64,000 nucleotides of DNA from Caballeronia sp. INDeC2 (lineage in GTDB: Bacteria; Pseudomonadota; Gammaproteobacteria; Burkholderiales; Burkholderiaceae), in assembly GCF_023631325.1 (NCBI RefSeq), contig NZ_JALQDG010000010.1, positions 102,526 through 166,525 of the forward strand. The letters run 5' to 3'. Shown piece by piece: positions 57,826 through 64,000 of the stretch (its first letter is position 1; every line of letters begins with the position of its first letter). A model generated the notes under the pieces. That model made no database searches and was not told the DNA's origin. It saw only the letters and a list, made by a program, of their open reading frames with translations. The position numbers were made by a program, and so were the translations under genes.

Positions 57826-60800
57826 AAATCGCGGCTCGGCGCGGCGAGGCGGCCGAGCAGCGCGCTATGGTCTTCGAGCCGCTGCGCCACCAGATGTCGC
57901 ACGTCGCCGTCCATTTGCCAGACGCCGTGCACGCCGAGCAGCGACGCCCCCAGCAGCACTTTGCGCTGCTTCTCGACGAGGCCCGGCCAGACGATCACGT
58001 TGATCGCACCGGTTTCGTCCTCGATCGACACGAAGATCGTGCCGTTCGCCGTGCCCGGTCTTTGCCGCACCGTCACGATGCCGCACGCCCGCACGAAGCG
58101 TCCGTTTTTGATGTCCGCGAGTTCGGCGGCGGTTTTGAAGCGCAGCCGCGCGAGCTTGCCGCGCAAAAGCGCGAGCGGATGACGATTGAGCGTGAGGCCG
58201 AGACTCGCGTAATCATCGACGATTTCGCGGCCTTCCGATGCTTCCGGCAGCAAGAGCGGCGTCTCGCTCATCGGCGCATCGCGCAGCAATTCCGGCGCGC
58301 GCTGTTGCGCCGTGACCGCCCACCACGCCTGACGCCGATGCCCCGCGATGCTCGCAAGCGCATTGCCCGCCGCGAGTGCTTCGAGTTCGCGCCGCGACAA
58401 GGCGGCACGGCGCGTGAGATCGTCGACATCGATGAACGGCGCCTGCGCACGCGCAGCCATGATCCGCTCGGCCGCCGCTTGCGGCAGACCCTTGATCAGT
58501 TGCAAGCCGATGCGCACGCCCGGCCCTTTCGCGCCGTATTGCCGTCCATCCAGCTCGACGCGCTTTCTGAGTCTGCGCGCCGCTCGCCGCACGGTCTTCC
58601 GAAACACGCGATCCGACGCGGCCGCGCCATAGAACTGCTGACGCCGCCGCTCCTTGCCGGCATCGAACACGACGCGCTCGCCGTTGCCGGACCGCGCTTC
58701 CAGCACCGATTCCCAATCGCTTAAGGAAACATCGGGCGCGAACACCGGCACGCCATGACGCCGCGCATCCTGCACGAGCTGCGACGGCGAATAGAAACCG
58801 AGCGGCTGGCTGTTCAGCAAACCGGCCAGAAACGCCGCGGGCTCGTAACGCTTGATCCACGCGCTGAAATAAACGAGCAGCGCGAAACTCGCCGAGTGGC
58901 TCTCCGGAAAGCCGTATTCGCCGAATCCCTCGATCTGCTTGCACACGCGCGCGGCGAAATCGTGCTCGTAGCCGCGCGCGAGCATCTTCGTCATGAGATC
59001 GGCCTGATACTTCTCCAGATGACTGCCGCGACGCCACGCGGCCATCGCGCGGCGCAACTGATCGGCCTGCTCCGCCGTATAGTTCGCCGCGACCATCGCG
59101 AGCTTCATCACCTGCTCCTGAAAGATCGGCACGCCGAGCGTGCGGCCGAGCACCGGCCGTAATTCCTCTTTCGGATAATCCTCCTCTTCCAGCCCCTGTT
59201 TGCGGCGCAGATACGGATGCACCATGCCGCCCTGAATCGGGCCGGGCCGCACGATCGCCACTTCGATCACGAGGTCGTAGTACTTCTCGGGCCGCAAGCG
59301 CGGCAGCATGCTTTGCTGTGCGCGCGATTCGATCTGAAACACGCCGATGGTGTCCGCGCGGCAGCACATCTCGTAGACGGCCTTGTCCTCGCGCCGAATA
59401 TGCGACATGCCGAAACCCGGCACGCCGCGCCGCAGCGCGACGAATTCGAGGGCGCGCCGGATCGCCGACAGCATGCCGAGCGCGAGCACGTCCACTTTAA
59501 GGAGCTTCAGCTGATCAATGTCGTCCTTGTCCCACTGAATCACGCAGCGGTCTTTCATCGCTGCGTTTTCGATCGGCACGAGCTGCGACAATCGCTCCCG
59601 CGCGATCACGAAACCGCCGACGTGCTGCGACAGATGCCGCGGAAAGCCTCGCAGTTCGCGCGTCAACCGGATGAGATGCTTCGTGACATGCGAATCGTCG
59701 CTGAAACCCGCTTCCCTGAGATAGCCCGCCACCGCCGACGGCCCGTCCCACCACTGCTGCGACTTGCCGATGCGCTCGATCAGCGACGCATCGAGCCCGA
59801 GCGCCTTGCCGACATCCTTCAGCGCGCTGCGCGTGTGATACGTAATGAGCGACGCCGCCAGCGACGCGCGATGCCGCCCATATTTCTGATAGATGTACTG
59901 GATGACTTCCTCGCGCCGCTGATGCTCGAAATCGACGTCGATATCGGGCGGTTCGTTGCGCGCCTGCGAGATGAAGCGCTCGATCAGCAAGCCCATCCGG
60001 ACCGGATCGAGTTCGGTGATGAACAGGCAATAGCAGATGATCGAGTTCGCCGCCGAGCCTCGCCCCTGACACAGAATGCCTTTGCTACGCGCAAACGCGA
60101 CGATGTCATAAACAGTCAGGAAGTACTTCTCGTATTCCAGCCTGGCGACGAGCGCCAGCTCTTTATCGATAAGACCGATCGTCTTGGCGTCCATGCCGTT
60201 CGGCCAGCGTTGCAACGCGCCCGCCATCACCCGTTTGCGCAGATAGCTCGCGGGCGTCTCGCCGGGCGGCACCAACTCTTCGGGATATTCGTACTTCAGT
60301 TCCTCGAGATTGAAGATGCAGCGGGCGGCCACCTTCAGCGTTTCCCTGATCGCCTCTTTTGGATACAGCGCGCCGATGCGCAGCCGCGTGCGCAGATGCC
60401 GCTCCGCGTTCGCTTCGAGCGCGTAGCCGCATTCGGCAAGCGGCCGGTTCAGGCGAATCGCGGTCAGCGTGTCCTGCAAAGGCTTGCGCGAGCGCGCGTG
60501 CATCAGCGCGCCGCTTGCAGCGACGAGCGGCAATCCGCTCGCTTCCGCGATCACGCGGCACGAAGCAAGACGCTCGTCGTCGCTGCCGTCCTGCCACAGC
60601 TCCAGCGCGAGCCACGCACGGCCCGCGGCAAAGCCGGCCAGCCAGTGCGCGCGGTCGAGCGTATCGGCAAGCGTCGCCGATCTCTGCGGCACGAGAATCA
60701 GGATGCAATCAGGCAAGTGCCTCAGATGAGCAATATCGCCGCGCAGATCTGCCGTGTTGGATGACGCGGCGGGATCCGTGAAATCCTCCGGGCCTATCTT

Positions 60801-61289
60801 GTAACTGCCCTTGGGCGCACGAGCGCGCGCATGCGAAATGAGCTCCGACAGATTGCCGTAGCCCGCCCGATTCGTCGCGAGCGCGATGAGCATGCAGAAC
60901 GGCTCGCCGTCGGCATCGGTGAGATGCAGTTCGCTGCCGATGATCAGCTTCAGTTCCTGCTTCTTCGGCGGCGGTTCGCCGGCACGCTGTGCGGCTTCAG
61001 CGTCGGCGAGCGCCTTCGCTTCGATGTCCTTGATCGCGGCATGCGCGCGCACGACGCCCGCGAGCGAGCATTCGTCGGTGATCGCGAGCGCGGTATAGCC
61101 GTGTTCGAGCGCTGCCGCGGCCAATTCCTGCGGATGCGACGCGCCGCGCAGAAACGAGAAGTTGCTCAGGCAATGCAGTTCAGCATAGCCGGGCAACAAC
61201 GCCGAGGCCGACATCGCGCCGAGAACTGCGGCATTGTCGTCGCCTTCGTCGCCATCGCCCAGGCCGATGATGTCGCTCAAATCATCCAT
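57819..61289 (-). CDS. dnaE2: error-prone DNA polymerase DnaE2 (ImuC)
   Basis: A 1156-residue C-family polymerase used for damage-induced mutagenesis. An acidic N-terminal extension (MDDLSDIIGLGDGDEGDD) of about 25 residues precedes the PHP domain (AELHCLSNFSFLRGASHPQE). The catalytic aspartates are in EPPDIDVDFEHQRREE; the OB-fold and the SRDFH C terminus typical of DnaE2 are present. I chose the ATG at 61289, 7 bases after the imuB stop. It is the third gene of the LexA-controlled cassette and works with ImuA and ImuB at the sliding clamp. Confidence 0.94.
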   Translation of the reverse strand: MDDLSDIIGLGDGDEGDDNAAVLGAMSASALLPGYAELHCLSNFSFLRGASHPQELAAAALEHGYTALAITDECSLAGVVRAHAAIKDIEAKALADAEAAQRAGEPPPKKQELKLIIGSELHLTDADGEPFCMLIALATNRAGYGNLSELISHARARAPKGSYKIGPEDFTDPAASSNTADLRGDIAHLRHLPDCILILVPQRSATLADTLDRAHWLAGFAAGRAWLALELWQDGSDDERLASCRVIAEASGLPLVAASGALMHARSRKPLQDTLTAIRLNRPLAECGYALEANAERHLRTRLRIGALYPKEAIRETLKVAARCIFNLEELKYEYPEELVPPGETPASYLRKRVMAGALQRWPNGMDAKTIGLIDKELALVARLEYEKYFLTVYDIVAFARSKGILCQGRGSAANSIICYCLFITELDPVRMGLLIERFISQARNEPPDIDVDFEHQRREEVIQYIYQKYGRHRASLAASLITYHTRSALKDVGKALGLDASLIERIGKSQQWWDGPSAVAGYLREAGFSDDSHVTKHLIRLTRELRGFPRHLSQHVGGFVIARERLSQLVPIENAAMKDRCVIQWDKDDIDQLKLLKVDVLALGMLSAIRRALEFVALRRGVPGFGMSHIRREDKAVYEMCCRADTIGVFQIESRAQQSMLPRLRPEKYYDLVIEVAIVRPGPIQGGMVHPYLRRKQGLEEEDYPKEELRPVLGRTLGVPIFQEQVMKLAMVAANYTAEQADQLRRAMAAWRRGSHLEKYQADLMTKMLARGYEHDFAARVCKQIEGFGEYGFPESHSASFALLVYFSAWIKRYEPAAFLAGLLNSQPLGFYSPSQLVQDARRHGVPVFAPDVSLSDWESVLEARSGNGERVVFDAGKERRRQQFYGAAASDRVFRKTVRRAARRLRKRVELDGRQYGAKGPGVRIGLQLIKGLPQAAAERIMAARAQAPFIDVDDLTRRAALSRRELEALAAGNALASIAGHRRQAWWAVTAQQRAPELLRDAPMSETPLLLPEASEGREIVDDYASLGLTLNRHPLALLRGKLARLRFKTAAELADIKNGRFVRACGIVTVRQRPGTANGTIFVSIEDETGAINVIVWPGLVEKQRKVLLGASLLGVHGVWQMDGDVRHLVAQRLEDHSALLGRLAAPSRDFH

Positions 61290-61296
61290 GGCGGCA

Positions 61297-62970
61297 TCAT
61301 CCGAAGAAACCGTGCAGGAACCATTCGCCGGTGAGACGTTCGCGATAAAGCCAGAACATGCGGCCGCGATCGTCGGCGGCGACGTAGTAATCGCGCTGGA
61401 CACCATTGCCGTCCCACCATCCCGCCTCGATGCGCTCGGTCCGGCTGATCAGCTTCAGCGGGCGTCGATAGAACGGCCGCTCGTTGCGCAAGAGCAGCTT
61501 TTGCGGCGTTTCGAGTATCCACGACGGACGCGGCTGCGAAGGAACGGCCAGATCGGGAAGCTCGAGCGGGCCCCTGGATTCGGTTTGCGCTTCGGGTTCT
61601 GCTTCCGCTTCGGGTTCTGCTTTCGCTTCTGCTTCGGCCGGCGTATCTGCTTTTGCTGCTTGCATCTTCGATGATTTCTTCCCGCGCTTCGGCTTCGATT
61701 CGCCTGCAGGCTTATAAGCTTCGACCGTCATCGCCGCTTCGGGCCGATGATCGTCTCGCGCGACCAGTTGCACGACGTTCCCGGTGCCGAGCCGCGCGCT
61801 CAGACGTTCGAGCAATTGCGCTACCGATTCGCTGTCGGAACCGGGCATCGGAAACAAGGTCTCGGCCGGCGGCGCATGCTCGCTGACCTTGTCGGCAAGA
61901 AGCTTCATTTCGATCACGGGCGCTGCGAGCGTCGTCTGATTTAGTTTCTCGCGCAGCAGCCAGAGAATGTGATCGGCTTCGCGCGTCGGCACGGCCCACG
62001 ACACCTTGAATGTCGACGTTTTCGGCGCGTGACGGGCGGCCAGTTCGTGCTCGAGCAAGAGCGAAAATTCACTGACCGCCGCATGATGCGCGCTCAGCCA
62101 GCCGGCGAGTTGCAGCACGAGCCGGCGGGCGGCGAACAGCAACGCCTCGGCGCTTTCCACGCGCGCCTGCAATTCGAGCCGAGCCTCGAACGACGCCGGC
62201 GCGCAAAACGCCTCGCGTGGATCGGGCGCCTGTCCGTACGCTTGTGCGAGCCATTGCAGGACGCCTTGACCGAACCGCCGCGCAACGCCCTTGCGCGGCA
62301 GACGACGCAAATCGGCGAGCGTGGCGCAGCCGATCTGCTCGAACACGTTGCCGTGCGAATGCGCCGACGGGATGAGCGATACCGGCAACGCATCGAGCAC
62401 GTGAAAGAGCGTCGTCTCTTTCACGATGCGCACGCGCCGCGCAACCCGACGCGTGCGCGCGTGCGCCAGCAGCCACGCGCCCCATGCGGTCGGCGCGCAG
62501 CCCATGCGCGAGGTGAAACCGCATCCTTTCACCGTCGATGTCACCCTCGACAGCAACGCGCGCAATCCGCCGAAGAGCCGCATGCTCGCGCCGACTTCGA
62601 GCAGTACCGTATTCGCATGGGCCAGCACGACTTTGGGCGTAAACGCGAGCAACGCCAGCGCGACCGCTTCGAGCGCGTTCTGCTCTTCGCGAATATCGAC
62701 GGCGAGCAGCGTCAGTTGCGGCGCCAGCGCGAACGCGTGCGAGCGCGTGCTGCCGGGCCGCACGCCGAGCCGAAACGCGACGAGATCCGGCATCAGGATG
62801 CGCGCGTGATCGGCGAGTGCGAAGCATGGCTGATCGATATCTCCGACGCGAATGTCATTCGGCGTCGATGTTGCTCCAGGCGAGATCGAATTCCCCGATG
62901 CCGAGGGCATCGAGGGCGGCCTGACTGCTTCGAGCGATAAAAGCGGCAATGTCACCGCTATCCACAACAT
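61297..62970 (-). CDS. imuB: Y-family polymerase-like protein ImuB
   Basis: A 557-residue inactive Y-family homologue that recruits DnaE2 and ImuA to the beta clamp. The N terminus MLWIAVTLPLLSLEAVRP and GASMRLFGGLRALLSRV are typical. After the polymerase-like core is a charged linker with repeats of EAEAKAEPEAEAEPEA (about residues 440-460) and the ImuB C-terminal domain (RIEAGWWDGNGVQRDYYV..., WFLHGFFG). A clamp-binding motif may be ETLFPMP; this is unproven. The conserved N terminus forces the ATG at 62970, giving a 116-base out-of-phase overlap with imuA. Confidence 0.92.
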   Translation of the reverse strand: MLWIAVTLPLLSLEAVRPPSMPSASGNSISPGATSTPNDIRVGDIDQPCFALADHARILMPDLVAFRLGVRPGSTRSHAFALAPQLTLLAVDIREEQNALEAVALALLAFTPKVVLAHANTVLLEVGASMRLFGGLRALLSRVTSTVKGCGFTSRMGCAPTAWGAWLLAHARTRRVARRVRIVKETTLFHVLDALPVSLIPSAHSHGNVFEQIGCATLADLRRLPRKGVARRFGQGVLQWLAQAYGQAPDPREAFCAPASFEARLELQARVESAEALLFAARRLVLQLAGWLSAHHAAVSEFSLLLEHELAARHAPKTSTFKVSWAVPTREADHILWLLREKLNQTTLAAPVIEMKLLADKVSEHAPPAETLFPMPGSDSESVAQLLERLSARLGTGNVVQLVARDDHRPEAAMTVEAYKPAGESKPKRGKKSSKMQAAKADTPAEAEAKAEPEAEAEPEAQTESRGPLELPDLAVPSQPRPSWILETPQKLLLRNERPFYRRPLKLISRTERIEAGWWDGNGVQRDYYVAADDRGRMFWLYRERLTGEWFLHGFFG

Positions 62971-63718
62971 GTTTGACCTCTCGTGCTTTCCTTGCCTGAT
63001 GCGCACGACGAATATGTTCGGGCAGAGCAGGCATCTGCAGCGGCAAGCTCAACTGGAGCGGCTTGCTCAGCAATGGACCACGCCGCTTGATGATGTCGAT
63101 TTCGAGCATGACGGCTTGCATCCATTCGCGACGGTTCATCGCCTGTGCGCCGGCGGGAAGTATCGGTCTGCAGACCATGCGCAACGGCGCGGCGGATGAT
63201 TGCTTCGCCGCTTTGAGCGGACGAAACAGGAACGCCAGCGACTGCGCTTCCTGAGCGGCTACTTGCAGCCTTCGCAGCGCTTCGGGACGCACTTGAGGCA
63301 GCCAGATCAACACAGCGCCGATGCCTTCCTGCTTCAGCGACTGTTCCGCAGCCCAGAGCACCTGATCTTCGGGCGCCTTGACCCAGACCAGTTTGTTGAC
63401 CGCGATTTTCATCGCCCGAAGCGCGGCCAGATTAGGCTTCCACGGTGGCGCGATGAAGATGACGGAGCGGTCTTTGCCCACTGTCAGTTCGCGAAGCATG
63501 CACGCGAGCAATCTGATTTCGCCCACGCCGCTCTCTTCGATCAGTAACTCGGTGACTGTGCCGGGCATCCAGCCTTTGCCGGGCAAGGCCAGATCAAGCG
63601 TCCGAAATCCGCTCGATATGATGTTCGAGTCGGGATCGTTAATCGGACTGCCCTGCCAGATCTGACGATGCAGATGCGATGTCAGCCCGATGTCGAGCAA
63701 TGAAAGTGCTGCACCCAT
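62855..63718 (-). CDS. imuA: SOS mutagenesis protein ImuA (RecA-like)
   Basis: A 287-residue RecA/SulA-related accessory factor. The N-terminal part has QIWQGSPINDPDSNIISSGF and a RecA-like TVTELLIEESGVGEIRLL region with a degenerate Walker A. A conserved ALPGKGWMPGTVTELL segment is visible. The last 38 residues are encoded within the imuB reading region. GGGGAAACCTC precedes the ATG. It is the first gene of the LexA-controlled imuA-imuB-dnaE2 cassette. Confidence 0.9.
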   Translation of the reverse strand: MGAALSLLDIGLTSHLHRQIWQGSPINDPDSNIISSGFRTLDLALPGKGWMPGTVTELLIEESGVGEIRLLACMLRELTVGKDRSVIFIAPPWKPNLAALRAMKIAVNKLVWVKAPEDQVLWAAEQSLKQEGIGAVLIWLPQVRPEALRRLQVAAQEAQSLAFLFRPLKAAKQSSAAPLRMVCRPILPAGAQAMNRREWMQAVMLEIDIIKRRGPLLSKPLQLSLPLQMPALPEHIRRAHQARKAREVKHVVDSGDIAAFIARSSQAALDALGIGEFDLAWSNIDAE

Positions 63719-63788
63719 GAGGTTTCCCCGTCCAACGCAAAAGCAAGGGCCTGCTCATGGTTCGAGCACCCGGCGGTCTTTGGTTTTA

Positions 63789-63804
63789 CTGTATATTTAT
63801 ACAG
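63789..63804 (-). promoter_or_regulatory. LexA (SOS) box upstream of imuA
   Basis: CTGTATATTTATACAG, a perfect match to the CTGT-N8-ACAG LexA box with an AT-only centre, 71-86 bases before the imuA ATG. It overlaps AT-rich -10-like sequence, so LexA would block transcription until DNA damage. Confidence 0.93.
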
Positions 63805-63925
63805 TATTTTGTTGCAGGAAGGTAAACATCTAGAAGTGCCGACGGTACGTCGGCGGGGCGTGGAAGGCGAGATGGAGATTGCGGTGAGATTGCTGACGGT
63901 CGTGCAAATTTGCCGCCCCAAATGC

Positions 63926-63956
63926 AAAAACCCCACCTTGCAGGGGTGGGGTTTTT
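63926..63956. terminator. bidirectional terminator, end of rRNA operon
   Basis: A 12-bp stem (63926-63937 with 63945-63956), A-rich on one arm and T-rich on the other, just after the 5S rRNA in its direction of transcription (minus). It ends the rrn operon before the imuA promoter. Confidence 0.9.
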
Positions 63957-63970
63957 GTTTGGAGCATAAG

Positions 63971-64000
63971 GAGCCTGACGATTACCTACTTTCACACGGG
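63971..64000 (-). rRNA. 5S rRNA, 3' end (truncated by window)
   Basis: Read on the minus strand, the last 30 bases are CCCGTGTGAAAGTAGGTAAT followed by CGTCAGGCTCC, the standard 3' end of beta-proteobacterial 5S rRNA. The rest of the rRNA operon must lie to the right. The exact mature 3' end within the last few bases is uncertain. Confidence 0.9.

Overview
The window is GC-rich, densely coded DNA from a Burkholderiaceae bacterium, most likely Burkholderia sensu lato (Caballeronia/Paraburkholderia-like). This rests on protein resemblance, on the gene blocks odhA-odhB-odhL-zapE, rimP-nusA-infB-rbfA-truB and iscRSUA-hscBA-fdx-iscX, on a DUF3563 gene, and on the 5S rRNA 3' end. No prophage, complete insertion sequence or CRISPR array is visible; this is mostly core chromosome.

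Layout. 1-3.8 kb (+): 3' part of an acyl-CoA ligase, a DUF1571 exported protein, a small winged-helix-like protein, a stand-alone SurE and a DUF2147 protein. 3.85-11.3 kb (-): an orphan IS5-type DUF4096 protein, zapE, and the 2-oxoglutarate dehydrogenase operon (E1-E2-E3 transcribed right to left). 11.6-13.5 kb (-): typA. 13.7-18.8 kb (+): a MarR-controlled tripartite drug efflux operon (OM lipoprotein, EmrA, EmrB). 18.8-25.5 kb (-): the transcription/translation operon rimP-nusA-infB-rbfA-truB, whose leader carries a terminator-like hairpin. 25.6-31.2 kb (-): rluB with very long low-complexity tails, scpB, an aminotransferase and a LysR regulator. 31.6-36.5 kb: mostly small or poorly characterised genes (second orphan DUF4096 protein, small exported proteins, YdcF-like, gamma-glutamylcyclotransferase-like, AraC, GNAT).

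36.6-39 kb (-): gltX followed by tRNA-Ala(GGC) and a tandemly duplicated tRNA-Glu/tRNA-Asp unit, with a terminator after each Glu-Asp pair. 39.2-40.1 kb (+): a patatin-like lipoprotein. 40.2-44.8 kb (-): a translationally coupled operon for a periplasmic molybdenum hydroxylase (Mo subunit with Tat signal, 2Fe-2S subunit, triheme cytochrome c). 45.1-51 kb (-): the complete ISC iron-sulfur operon behind tandem IscR-type sites. 51-53.7 kb (-): low-molecular-weight phosphatase, a patatin/DUF3734 protein and 3-hydroxybutyrate dehydrogenase. 54-57.8 kb: rlmJ, a copper-linked neighbourhood (DUF305, divergent cueR/copZ around a MerR-type operator), a DUF3563 microprotein and an RmlD-like reductase coupled to copZ. 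57.8-63.8 kb (-): the SOS mutagenesis cassette imuA-imuB-dnaE2 behind a perfect LexA box. The right edge cuts into an rRNA operon (5S 3' end).

Links between genes. The ISC operon makes Fe-S clusters that IscR and the 2Fe-2S subunit of the hydroxylase need. gltX charges the tRNA-Glu species encoded just downstream. CueR and CopZ form a copper sensor/chaperone pair. ImuA, ImuB and DnaE2 form the LexA-controlled translesion mutasome. The observations most worth checking are the rimP leader attenuator-like structure, the two catalytic-domain-less transposase-like proteins, the tandem AGGGAWTACCC elements before the DUF3563 gene, and the 116-bp imuA/imuB overlap.
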